Shown here: positions 23,001-30,113 of the stretch, piece by piece
Numbering within the stretch: position 1 is the first letter of the stretch
Layout of the letters: the number at the start of each line of letters is the position of its first letter
From: Lytechinus variegatus
Lineage: Eukaryota > Echinodermata > Echinoidea > Temnopleuroida > Toxopneustidae
Direction: 5' to 3'
DNA length: 64,000 nt
NCBI RefSeq assembly: GCF_018143015.1
Contig: NC_054758.1
Location: 13,186,001 to 13,250,000, forward strand
The notes under the pieces: model-generated
Told to the model about the DNA's origin: nothing
Database searches by the model: none
The model's input: the letters and a program-made list of their open reading frames with translations, nothing else
Made by a program: the position numbers and the translations under genes

Positions 23001-26000
23001 GTTGACAGGCATCACACTGTCTTGATTGGGTATTGGGGGGGGGGGGGCCTAGGCAGTGCTTGTTTTTAATAGCAACCACGCGCATGCTGAGAAGCCCGTT
23101 CAAATTACTGATCCGGGTTGGCCAGAAAATACTATTCAAACAATCAAGGATTTGTGATGAGCCGCCTTTCACGATCTCATTCAAATTTACTGAAAGCAGC
23201 GCTAATCAATTCTGCGTCAAAATTTTATAACCACAAAAACGACAAATTGATATAGGCGTAAATATTCATATCTGAATGACACGCGCCTCAAACCCAAGCG
23301 AACAACAACAACAACAACATGAAGGCATTACTATAGGGTTTTAGTTTTTAGTTTTAAATAACCGGGTCTGGAGAAAAGACTATGCTTGATTCTCAATTTA
23401 CTCATAGCGCGTATATTCACAATACGTTCAGTATAATTTAAAACAACAACAAAGACTTTGATTCCACCAGTTTTAATTAACTGGGTCTGGAGAGAAGACT
23501 AGGCTCGATTCTCATTTTTATTCCACCGGAACATCATTATCGTATCTTAGTTTGGACTTATATCATAATATTTGAAACAATCGGGTCTGGAATAAAGACT
23601 TTGGACTTATATTATTATTTTTTAAACAACCGGGTCTGGAATAAAGACTTTGGATTTATATTATAATTTTTGAAACAACCGGGTCTGGAATAAAGACTTT
23701 GGGCTCATATTATTATTTTTTAAACAACCGGGTCTGGAATAAAGACTTTGGATTTATATTATAATTTTTGAAACATCCGGGTCTGGAAAAAGACTTTGGA
23801 TTTATATTATAATTTTTTAAACAACCTGGTCTGGAGAAAAGACTTTGGACTTATATTATCATTTTTGATACAATCGGGTCTGGAATAAAGACTTTGGACT
23901 TATATTATAATTTTTTAAACAACCGGGTCTGGAATAAAGACTTTGGATTCATATTATAATTTTTGAAACAACGGGTCTGGAAAAAGACTTTGGATTTATA
24001 TTATAATTTTTGAAACAACCGGGTCTGGAAAAAGACTTTGGATTTATATTATAATTTTGTAAACAACCGGGTCTGGAGAAAAGACTTTGGACTTATATTA
24101 TAATTTTTGAAACAATCGGGTCTGGAATAAAGACTTTGGACTTATATTATTATTTTTTAAACAACCGGGTCTGGAATAAAGACTTTGGAATTATATTATA
24201 ATTTTTGAAACAACAGGGTCTGGAAAAAGACTTTGGATTTATATTATAATTTTTTAAACAACCGGGTCTGGAGAAAAGACTTTGGACTTATATTATCATT
24301 TTTGAAACAATCGGGTCTGGAATAAAGACTTTAGGCTCATATGATTATTTTTTAAACAACCGGGTCTGGAATAAAGATTTTGTACTTATATTATAATTTT
24401 TGAAACAACCGGGTCTGGAATGAAGACTTTTGGCTCATATTATTATTTTTTAAACAACCGGGTCTGGAATAAAGACTTTGGATTTATATTTAAATTTTTG
24501 AAAAAACCGGGTCTGGAATAAAGACTTTGGATTTATATTATAATTTTTGAAACAACAGGGTCTGGAAAGGACTTTGGATTTATATTATAATTTTTGAAAC
24601 AACCGGGTCTGGAGAAAAGACTTTGGACTTATATCATCATTTTTTAAACTATCGGGTCTGGAATAAAGACTTTGGGCTCATATGATTATTTTTTAAACAA
24701 CCGGGTCTGGAATAAAGACTTTTGATTTATATTATAATTTTTGAAACAACCGGTCTGGCATAAAGACTTTTGGCTCATATTATTATTTTTTAAACAACCG
24801 GGTCTGGAATAAAGTCTTTGGATTTATATTATAATTTCTGAAACTTCCGGGTCTGGACAAAAGACTTTGGATTTATATTATAATTTTTTTAAACAACCTG
24901 GTCTGGAGAAAAGACTTTGGACTTATATTATCATTTTTGATACAATCTGGTCTGGAATAAAGACTTTGGACTTATATTATAATTTTTTAAACAACCGGGT
25001 CTGGAATAAAGACTTTGGATTTATATTATAATTTTTGAAACAACGGGTCTGGAAAAAGACTTTGGATTTATATTATAATTTTTGAAACAACCGGGTCTGG
25101 AAAAAGACTTTGGATTTATATTATAATTTTTTAAACAACCGGGTCTGGAGAAAAGACTTTGGACTTATATTATAATTTTTGAAACAATCGGGTCTGGAAT
25201 AAAGACTTTGGACTTATATTATTATTTTTTAAACAACCGGGTCTGGAATAAAGACTTTGGAATTATATTATAATTTTTGAAACAACAGGGTCTGGAAAAA
25301 GACTTTAGGCTCATATGATTATTTTTTAAACAACCGGGTCTGGAATAAAGATTTTGTACTTATATTATAATTTTTTAAACAACCGGGTCTGGAATAAAGA
25401 CTTTTGGCTCATATTATTATTTTTGAAACAACCGGGTCTGGAATAAAGACTTTGGATTTATATATAAATTTTTGAAACAACCGGGTCTGGAATAAAGACT
25501 TTGGATTTATATTATAATTTTTGAAACAACAGGGTCTGGAAAAGACTTTGGATTTATATTATAATTTTTGAAACAACCGGGTCTGGAGAAAAGACTTTGG
25601 ACTTATATCATCATTTTTTAAACAATCGGGTCTGGAATAAAGACTTTGGGCTCATATGATTATTTTTTAAACAACCGGGTCTGGAATAAAGACTTTGGAT
25701 TTATATTATAATTTTTGAAACAACCGGGTCTGGAATAAAGACTTTTGGCTCATATTATTATTTTTGAAACAACCGGGTCTGGAATAAAGACTTTGGATTT
25801 ATATTATAATTTTTGAAACAACCGGGTCTGGAATAAAGACTTTGGATTTATATTATAATTTGTTAATTAACCGGTCAGGAAAAGAGACTTGGCACTTTTG
25901 TGCTATATGAACGCATTACTATACGATTTTAGTTCAGAACGGATTTGCCAAAAATCCCTTCAAATTTATTACATTTGTGGGTAAAGTCATTATTACATTT

Positions 26001-29000
26001 GTGGGTGATCAAAAATTATTACATTTGTGGGTAAAGTGCATTATTACATTTGTGGGTGAAATTATTACATTTGTGGGTAAAGTGTTATTACATTTGTGGG
26101 CGTTATTACATTTGTGGGTAAAGTGTTATTACATTTGTGGGCGTTATTACATTTGTGGGCGTTATTACATTTGTGGGTGCAACAGGGGCTACTTACATTG
26201 GCGAGTGGATACCATGCGCGACCAAAAAACACGTAAAAAGGGTGTCTTTTTCACGATAGGGCACGTTACGTACGTAACGTGATAAGGGTGTCAAAAACAC
26301 AAAAATAATAAAAAAGGGTATCTATTTCGCTAGGAAAATTACGTGTTTAGGGTCGAATATGCGGGGATGATAAAACAAAATTAAAATGTTTTATAAAGGA
26401 TGTCCTTTTTGCCCCAAAACTTCGTGTTTAGAGTCCGATTTGCGCGAGGTTTAGAAGGTGGGGTCGTACTAAACCAAATAAGGTAAAGCCGACGACCGAA
26501 GGACCCGTAACAATGAAAACATTCCTGTACTTGTTTAGGGGTTCATTTCAGGGAATATTACCAATAAGAGTATCGTTTTGTTTCCAATACTTGTTAAGGG
26601 TAGGGTTTCACACGCCAATACTTGTTAAGGGGTGCATTTTCAGAAAATGGAAATTACGTGTTTAGGGCGATTTTCGAGACCCCATGGTCGCGCATGGTAT
26701 CCACTCGACGTGAATGGAAGTGCCCCCCCCCCCCCCGGGGCTATTTTCTTGTTATTGACTAACGGTACACGAAATAGTATGGATCGTGTTATAGTTATTG
26801 CGAAGGTTTATTATTCCAAAGGTTTGTTTTCCGAAACACGCATAGGCCAATTGCTTATTCCAAGATGTTTTGTTTGTCCAAATATAAAAAAGCTACTCGT
26901 TCATACAGGCATTTGTGGCATTATACTGAATGTTTTCTACTGACGGTAAAATGAGGTTCGTTATTTCAAAAGTTCGATAGTCCGAAAATGAAAATCGAAA
27001 AATATGTGTATATTATAGGAAACTTACTAAAATATTTCCCTAATATTTTCGAACCTTACTTCATCATCGAATCATCAAAGAACATTGATTCATTTCTAAT
27101 GAATGATCTTTATAGGAATATCAAAACTCATTTTCGGGAAAAAGGAACAATCCTTCGGATTAAAGAGTCACTCGGGGTTAGTTGGTCTCGAAGACGTATT
27201 ATAAGGCATGTATTTTATCATTGGAGGGGCAGTAGTACTAGTGTACATCAAAATGATATTTCGATTTTATTTCACAGTCCTATCTCCTCTTTTCAAACTA
27301 ACTAATTGCTTTACAAAAGCGCAATAAGTGTGCATCGTATTTGCAGGATGGGCACAGAATCAGTTGATGAGAGTTGCGATGGGTGAAGGAAGAAATAACA
27401 TAATAAAATAAAATTTACAGTACTTTATGCCTCATTTTCCGTATGTCAGATATTTTACATTAGCCTCATAATTATATTTTAAAAACACAATTCCATTCTT
27501 ATTTCTCAATGTGAACTTTCCACTTTGCGATTTAATTCTATATCCCAACATGCCCAATCTCAACCTTCTCCACAACTTATAAATTTGTTTATTGAATTTA
27601 GTGCATGTATTTCAGTTATCATTACCATATTATAGTTTTTTATAAATATCTTTGGAAATGATATTGTAACGTGCTCTCATCTAGAATTACCTTGTAAGTG
27701 CAATATACCAACCTCAATTAATTAATTGTTACTTTATATTATTTGACTATTTCATTTCACTTATGTAACTATGAAATTTATGCTTACATTGTAATCTTTG
27801 TTTGTATCAGTCTCCCAACTGTTTTAAAAAGGAAGTATTGTGTACAATAAACCGAAATGAATGAATGAATGAAAATACATTTCAAAGGTTTTTCTCTTCG
27901 TTTTTTTTAAATCAATCTCAGGAAATTGGTTTACTATCTCTTGGTGCTTCAGATGAGCAAATTGACAAGCTCTCTAATGTAAGTATGTACTGGTAGGTGT
28001 GTTGTTTTTTTTTGGGGGGAGGGGGTGGGGTGTGTTAAGGAAATTTCTAATTTTCACGTTCCTTTTTTGAAATGTTAATTTTATTCTTTATATCCGCTTG
28101 ACCATGTTGACTTATCTAAATTATCTAAATGACAATATCAGTTATTATCATGTGTTTAAAAGTGAAATTTTTTTGCTAGCTTATACTATTGTACTTTTCC
28201 CCACAACGTGTCTGTTCCTCCCCCCTTAATTCACCGTCATTTTTTATTATTTTTTGGCCAACGGGGGGAGGAGGGGGGGGGTGATTCTGTTGTTATACCC
28301 CTCCCCCCACATCACTTTCATTGTTTTCTCTTTTTATATGTTGTAGGCTAAGTGAACGGTCAATTCATCGGCAGCCTTTTTCAATGCCAATTAGACTTGG
28401 CTTTAAAGCGTATTATTGTCCTTTTCAAATTATTTGCTTGTCCTTCTTTTTAATTCACTTGTTAAAAAACATCAGCTCCTTTGGTTTACTCTTGAGTTTG
28501 GGCTGTGCAGACAGAATGGACAGGTGAAAGCCTACGGAGCGGGGCTACTATCATCTTTCGGTGAATTAGAGGTAGGCCTATATTTTAGTTCTTCATCATC
28601 TGTGTTCTTTTTCTTGTTGGAAAAAAATTGGTTGATTTAGTTATCCATCTATTTATTATTCATTTATTTATGCATGTATTTATTTAATATTTTTTATTTG
28701 CTTATTTATTTGCATTTGTTTCATTTACTTAAAATATTCTTTAATATTTTTTTCCAATACAATTTTTATAGGCATTTTGTTCCCGTTACATTGTCATTAA
28801 TAAAATCAATAAACTAATATGTAATATTTTTCTTTCAGTATTGTTTGACTAATGAGCCTGAGATACGAAGTTTTGACCCCGAGAGGACCACAGTCACTGA
28901 GTATCCTGTTTGTAAGTTCCAACCCATATACTACTTGGCGGAGAGCTTTCAAGATGCGAAGGAAAAAGTCAGGTAACAAATGGAAAAGATGATGGTGAAT

Positions 29001-29711
29001 AAGAAAAAAATGAATATTAAAGGCAAAGAGAGAGAGGTATGAAGAGAGACTGAAAAAAGGGGAGAGGAGGAGGGGGTAAAAAGTGGAGCCGGACTGGAGG
29101 AGGCAGGCGCCCACGGACATGAGGAGGATGAAGCGGCGAGAACGGCGTAGCTATAACAGGTGCATGGGGGAAGTGGCGACACCCCCCTATTCATGCTATT
29201 GTATAGGATTATTAGGTTAAGAAAAAAAGGGTTTAGCCATGTAACTCTACATTTTCCGTTTGAAGGGGCAAACGCATTGGGAGGTGGAAATTACAGAAAG
29301 GGCGCATGGCCTTTCCTGATTTGATCTAAAGATGGCAGCATTTCATTAATCTCCTTCTGGGTAGGCTTTGAAAATGAATTATACTCATTCGATGCAATAA
29401 ATGCAAATTTTGCCTCGACCATTTTGGTTAATAAAAACTAATTGATTGTCAACTTCGTAGCCTTCTCGGATTCATGATTGGCCAGGTTTCCTTCTAAAGT
29501 AAGTTTTGGAAGATGAATTAAATTATGCATCCCCTCACCCTCTTTACCTCCATTCCTTCCCTCTTCTCACCCCCCCCCACATTCTCTCTCTGAGTGTAGG
29601 GCCTGGTCTAGAGGTATTGAAAGACCGTTTTCTGTCCATTATGACCCTCAAACACAAGCTATAAAGGTACTGGATCATCATGATGGCAGTCATCAAGATA
29701 ATGACCATTGA
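4939..29711 (+). CDS. Gene 1: aromatic amino acid hydroxylase, PAH-like paralogue (5' end missing, C-terminus truncated)
   Basis: Predicted join: 4939-5086, 5556-5644, 6911-6978, 7678-7874, 8626-8761, 9767-9836, 27922-27978, 28476-28571, 28839-28972, 29600-29711; 368 codons visible. It encodes a pterin- and Fe(II)-dependent ring hydroxylase. Seen: VPWFPRR at residues 50-56, ERTGF (168-172), the iron motif HELLGH (217-222), TLEFGLC with the third ligand Glu262, then [14 protein letters not shown]. The eight exons 4' to 11' match gene 2 exactly in length (89, 68, 197, 136, 70, 57, 96, 134) and phase, so this is a duplicated gene, not a processed copy. Val311 occupies the position of human PAH Val379 (Asp425 in tyrosine hydroxylase), favouring PAH-like chemistry; that substrate call is inference. 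Oddities: no recognisable ACT domain, PGGGHL replacing the conserved PVAGLL, and a frameshift that removes the tetramerisation tail. Confidence 0.9.
5132..5350. repeat. (GAT)n/(GTG)n microsatellite
   Basis: Trinucleotide GATGATGGT-type repeat immediately 3' of exon 3' of gene 1. The Met/Val-rich open frame through it is a repeat artefact. Confidence 0.95.
5556..5644 (+). CDS. Gene 1 exon 4' (start of catalytic domain)
   Basis: Follows a CT-rich tract and acceptor TTTAAG; donor GTAAGT. Encodes [13 protein letters not shown] and ends SDHP. It is 89 nt, the same length as gene 2 exon 4. VPWFPR is the near-invariant start of the AAAH catalytic domain. Confidence 0.92.
5706..6523. mobile_element. 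818-bp palindromic MITE, mariner/Tc1 type
   Basis: Ends CAGTGCGTCCCAG and its complement CTGGGACGCACTG, flanked on both sides by TA, the target duplication of Tc1/mariner elements. The arms are about 350 bp each and nearly perfect inverted copies, leaving a short central spacer (about 6060-6170). There is no transposase frame. It sits in the intron between exons 4' and 5' of gene 1. Confidence 0.9.
6911..6978 (+). CDS. Gene 1 exon 5'
   Basis: Acceptor TTAAAG, donor GTAAGT. Encodes [20 protein letters not shown] then YR plus two bases. It is 68 nt, equal to gene 2 exon 5. Matches the AAAH block GF.DPVYR.RR...A..AY.YRHG. Confidence 0.93.
6979..7677. other. Intron 5' of gene 1
   Basis: Non-coding, with a 12-G run at 7020-7031 and a purine-rich GAGA stretch at 7085-7165. 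No element boundaries recognised. Confidence 0.6.
7678..7874 (+). CDS. Gene 1 exon 6'
   Basis: Acceptor TGTTAG, donor GTGAGT, 197 nt as in gene 2. Encodes [17 protein letters not shown] through [12 protein letters not shown]. The PQLEDVS..L block precedes the pterin-binding region in all AAAHs. Confidence 0.93.
7875..8625. other. Intron 6' of gene 1
   Basis: Contains a 17-G run at 7930-7946 and poly-C at 8041-8050 in opposed orientation. Unlike gene 2, there are no extra copies of exon 7 here. Confidence 0.6.
8626..8761 (+). CDS. Gene 1 exon 7'
   Basis: Acceptor CATAAAG, donor GTGAGT, 136 nt as in gene 2. Encodes [20 protein letters not shown], then [20 protein letters not shown] and MYTPEP. 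The GGGHL substitution replaces VAGLL, a stretch conserved in gene 2 and in human family members; the TQY.RH..P substrate/pterin face is retained. Confidence 0.93.
8926..9095. mobile_element. Short interspersed hairpin-type repeat
   Basis: Sequence with TTTCATCAACATTTTTGTCC, a GATTCTGATTGGCTAAGAGG core and a GTTACCATAGTAACTG segment. A related copy in the opposite orientation lies at about 33640-33785, upstream of gene 2. No coding capacity. Confidence 0.65.
9096..9766. other. Intron 7' remainder of gene 1
   Basis: AT-rich non-coding DNA; nothing further recognised. Confidence 0.5.
9767..9836 (+). CDS. Gene 1 exon 8' (iron-ligand exon)
   Basis: Acceptor TTCCAG, donor GTTCGC (weaker than GTAAGT). 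Encodes [20 protein letters not shown] then FAQ. HELLGH supplies two iron-binding histidines. It is 70 nt, as in gene 2. Confidence 0.93.
9870..10090. repeat. Left outer minisatellite of foldback element
   Basis: Nine or so copies of CCCACAAATGTAATAA with variable 1-14 bp spacers (CG, CACTTTA, TTTTTGATCG). The same spacers in inverted order occur at 25960-26184. Confidence 0.92.
10130..11340. repeat. Left 46-bp tandem array of foldback element
   Basis: About 20 units of the form AAAGTCTTTATTCCAGACCC + GGTTGTTTCAAAAATTATAA + TATAAGTCC. The arm start (TAGTAATG...GCACAAA...) occurs twice, near 10136 and 11218, suggesting an internal duplication of the arm. Confidence 0.92.
11469..12053. mobile_element. 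Hairpin MITE with AAAGGTCAAGTCC / GGACTTGTCCTTT ends
   Basis: Inverted arms of about 200 bp share ATTTCATCAAAATCGGATGT and its complement, plus a TGATGTCACTCACTCACT segment. TTA/TAA flanks suggest a TA target. A second, 3'-truncated family member is at 56557-57090. Non-coding. Confidence 0.85.
12070..12245. repeat. Direct repeat, left copy (~170 bp)
   Basis: Contains GAGAAATAAGATATCAGTAA, GATTACTTCCCGAAAACGAT and AACAAGAGGGGATAA. The right copy is at 13310-13490. Together they bracket the DR1-bearing element. Confidence 0.8.
12353..13270. mobile_element. Repeat element with TCTCACCTGCAT ends and four DR1 motifs
   Basis: Begins GTCTCACCTGCATAGCAG and ends GATGCAGGTGAGAC (inverted termini), followed by GGTCAGAGGCATTCC. 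The interior is about five diverged tandem units (150-190 bp) containing CATCATAACTT, TAGTTCATAAAACTTGGACA and ACATGACCAAGGTCAAAGG. Perfect AGGTCAAAGGTCA (nuclear-receptor DR1) lies at 12556-12568, 12748-12760, 12911-12923 and 13064-13076. No open frame of note. Confidence 0.8.
13310..13490. repeat. Direct repeat, right copy (~170 bp)
   Basis: Near-copy of 12070-12245 (AATAAGATATCAGCACACAA, GGGGATTACTTCCCGTAAAC, AGCAAGAGGGGATAA). Confidence 0.8.
13625..13652. repeat. (GA)n microsatellite
   Basis: AGAGAGAGAGAGAGAG run. Confidence 0.95.
13785..14015 (-). mobile_element. tRNA/7SL-like SINE, minus strand
   Basis: Read on the minus strand from about 14010: GGCGTTGTGCGCCTGTAATC, then CAAGCTATGTGGGGAAG, then GAGGTTCGAGCCCTGG (pol III B-box-like GGTTCGAGCC, here partly duplicated). 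The body has TTCGGATGGTGACGTTAAAG and GGTCGGTCCC, similar to the conserved core of several deuterostome SINEs. The head resembles the 7SL/Alu GCGC..CCTGTAATCC motif, but the B box resembles a tRNA; class unresolved. Confidence 0.65.
14020..15275. mobile_element. Interior domain of the foldback element
   Basis: Series of diverged ~100-bp segments, each centred on a GTCTGG...AAAGAC motif. The reverse complement of the same order of segments occurs at about 35800-36440 inside the second foldback element, showing a shared core. No coding capacity. Confidence 0.8.
15301..17439 (+). pseudogene. LINE copy A reverse transcriptase / RNase H fragment
   Basis: 712-codon open frame. RT motifs: [41 protein letters not shown] and the catalytic [10 protein letters not shown]. 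RNase H residues: FTDGSKS (Asp), SYRAELAAI (Glu), [11 protein letters not shown] (Asp). The frame stops after KGIHIC. Relative to copy B, a stretch of about 117 bp encoding the last RNase H motif ([17 protein letters not shown]) is deleted at 17437, so it cannot make the full polyprotein. Confidence 0.93.
17440..17864 (+). pseudogene. LINE copy A C-terminal CCHC segment
   Basis: Continuation of the ORF2 C-terminus after the deletion. It contains [20 protein letters not shown], a C-X2-C-X8-H-X4-C zinc motif typical after RNase H in these LINEs, ending at TAA 17862-17864. Confidence 0.85.
18563..18826. repeat. Foldback-element sequence between the two LINEs
   Basis: GTCTGG...AAAGAC units of the foldback inner arm continue between LINE A tail and LINE B head; host sequence is then interrupted at TTTTGTGCTATAT. 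Confidence 0.8.
18841..19769 (+). pseudogene. LINE copy B endonuclease region (frameshifted)
   Basis: APE-like endonuclease motifs: [26 protein letters not shown] (catalytic Glu), [15 protein letters not shown], and CGSDHFPV (terminal SDH). The frame breaks in a G-rich run near 19035 (IPEEEG to [11 protein letters not shown]) and again near 19740, where the intended [11 protein letters not shown] continues in another frame. Confidence 0.9.
19770..22613 (+). pseudogene. LINE copy B RT / RNase H / CCHC region (frameshifted)
   Basis: Frames 19823-20494, 20643-21836, 21740-22267 and 22308-22613 together form one ORF2. An extra A at about 20490 (LEKQ stop; copy A reads LEKHNILSP) and a lost T in the T-run near 21812 break it, with another break near 22262. 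It retains YADDCVIW and the RNase H end [20 protein letters not shown], which copy A lost, and the [17 protein letters not shown] zinc motif. Confidence 0.92.
23335..25905. repeat. Right 46-bp tandem array of foldback element
   Basis: More than 50 units of CCGGGTCTGGAATAAAGACT + TTGGATTTATATTATAATTT + TTGAAACAA, inverted relative to 10130-11340. Sub-types (CTTATATTATCATT, GCTCATATGATTATT) recur in the same order about 1,072 bp apart (23825 versus 24897), a higher-order repeat. Most units contain AATAAA on the + strand. Confidence 0.95.
25960..26184. repeat. Right outer minisatellite of foldback element
   Basis: About nine copies of TTATTACATTTGTGGG with short spacers, the inverted counterpart of 9870-10090. 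Confidence 0.92.
26748..27921. other. End of the long intron; degenerate repeats
   Basis: 26770-27000 contains TTCCAAAGGTTTGTTTTCCG and AGTTCGATAGTCCGAAAATG, distantly like the TTCGGA repeats at 50120-50550. The stretch 27700-27875 ends AATAAACCGAAATGAATGAA, like the 3' tail of an L2/CR1-type LINE, but no coding part is seen. Confidence 0.4.
27922..27978 (+). CDS. Gene 1 exon 9'
   Basis: Acceptor ATCTCAG, donor GTAAGT. Encodes [19 protein letters not shown], 57 nt as in gene 2. Matches the family block IGL.SLGA..E...KL. Confidence 0.93.
27979..28475. other. Intron 9' of gene 1
   Basis: Short intron with G-runs at 28013-28030 and 28263-28280; no gene. Confidence 0.6.
28476..28571 (+). CDS. 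Gene 1 exon 10' (third iron ligand)
   Basis: Acceptor ACATCAG (weak pyrimidine tract), donor GTAGGC. Encodes [20 protein letters not shown] then [12 protein letters not shown]. The Glu in TLEFG is the third Fe ligand; Trp in the LWF position is PAH/TH-like, where tryptophan hydroxylase has Phe. Confidence 0.93.
28839..28972 (+). CDS. Gene 1 exon 11'
   Basis: Acceptor TTTCAG, donor GTAACA, 134 nt. Encodes [37 protein letters not shown] and QDAKEKVR. It is the most similar exon to gene 2: 19 differences in 134 by manual alignment. Confidence 0.94.
28973..29599. other. Intron 11' of gene 1
   Basis: Purine-rich at 29025-29130; otherwise featureless. Ends with a C-run and TCTCTCTCTGAGTGTAG acceptor. 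Confidence 0.6.
29600..29711 (+). CDS. Gene 1 exon 12' with premature stop
   Basis: Encodes [20 protein letters not shown] then [16 protein letters not shown] and TGA (29709-29711). In the +1 frame after HQD the sequence continues MTIDTRG up to a GTACGT donor at 29720, aligning with gene 2 KDMITGIKG. So a single extra A near 29699-29701 shifts the frame. The last ~20 residues (tetramerisation helix) are lost, and I found no exon 13 homologue downstream. Confidence 0.85.
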
Positions 29712-30040
29712 CACTAGAGGTACGTTTATGTTTTTATGACCTTGTTTTTGTGTATTTTGCTCAAGTACACGCACTGACGCACAATTACATTTTTTCATTA
29801 GAAATTCATGCCTTTCAGGGGCTGCGGAACGGTTTTAAAATGGGAGAGGGGGGGGGGATGGAAAACATTGGAGGCTGACCCCCCCCCCCCCCCCCGCCCT
29901 CAAGTTCCGCTGCTACAGGTTCCATGACATTTGCTCCGGTAACAATTGTTCCAGCTGCTGTAAATTCAACCATGGATTTAACGTAAGCCTAAGCCTAAAA
30001 CTATTGCAACACTAAACACCCAACCCTATATCTTAGACGA

Positions 30041-30113
30041 AATAAAGCCAGGAGCAATTGTCGCTTGAGAAAATGTCGTGTCACCCCTTATGGAATAAAG
30101 AGTCAACAATAAA
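30041..30113 (+). promoter_or_regulatory. Candidate poly(A) signals for gene 1
   Basis: AATAAA at 30041-30046, 30094-30099 and 30108-30113, some 330-400 bp after the stop. Position and sequence only. Confidence 0.4.

Larger units (their letters stand above)
18827..23319 (+). mobile_element. LINE copy B (longer copy with endonuclease)
   Basis: Nearly identical to copy A over their shared 3.2 kb, but extends 5' to the start of an APE-type endonuclease. It ends in (CAA)n at 23301-23319. It interrupts the foldback arm between ...TTTTGTGCTATAT and GAAGGCATTACTATA, a junction seen uninterrupted at 25896-25925. At least four frameshifts (near 19035, 19740, 20490 and 21812) make it non-autonomous. 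Confidence 0.93.
9870..26184. mobile_element. 16.3-kb foldback (TU-like) transposable element with nested insertions
   Basis: Left end TGTTACACCCACAAATG and right end CATTTGTGGGTGCAACA are inverted repeats. Inside each end is a 15-17 bp minisatellite of CCCACAAATGTAATAA. Next come an inner stretch (GCAAAGTCTCTTTTCCTGAC on the left) and an array of about 46-bp units built on GGGTCTGGAATAAAGACT, inverted between the arms. Long terminal inverted repeats made of short tandem repeats are the signature of foldback elements, including sea-urchin TU elements. No transposase was found. The interior carries a hairpin MITE, a DR1-bearing repeat, a SINE and two LINEs. It occupies nearly all of the intron between exons 8' and 9' of gene 1. 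Confidence 0.82.
9841..26747. mobile_element. CCCGGGG-ended MITE, copy 2, split by a foldback insertion
   Basis: Left remnant 9849-9869 (CCCCC then 17 G) and right portion 26185-26739 match copy 1 at 1038-1586, ending in poly-C then GGGG. The composite is flanked by GCTATTTC (9841-9848) and GCTATTTT (26740-26747), an 8-bp duplication with one mismatch. Everything between 9870 and 26184 is a later insertion into its terminal G-run. Confidence 0.75.

Noticed and set aside
23335..25905. Regular repeat spacing suggestive of a CRISPR array
   Set aside because: Units are continuous 46-bp tandem repeats without unique spacers, inside a eukaryotic foldback element, with no cas genes.
25977..26282. 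101-codon open frame with repeated ITFVG/YICGR motifs
   Set aside because: Translation of the 16-bp TTATTACATTTGTGGG minisatellite; its mirror image appears at 9872-10213.
4939..29711. Gene 1 as tyrosine hydroxylase
   Set aside because: ERTGF and [12 protein letters not shown] look TH-like, but the specificity residue is Val, exon 11 is almost the gene 2 sequence, and the two genes are tandem duplicates. Left as PAH-like, not certain.
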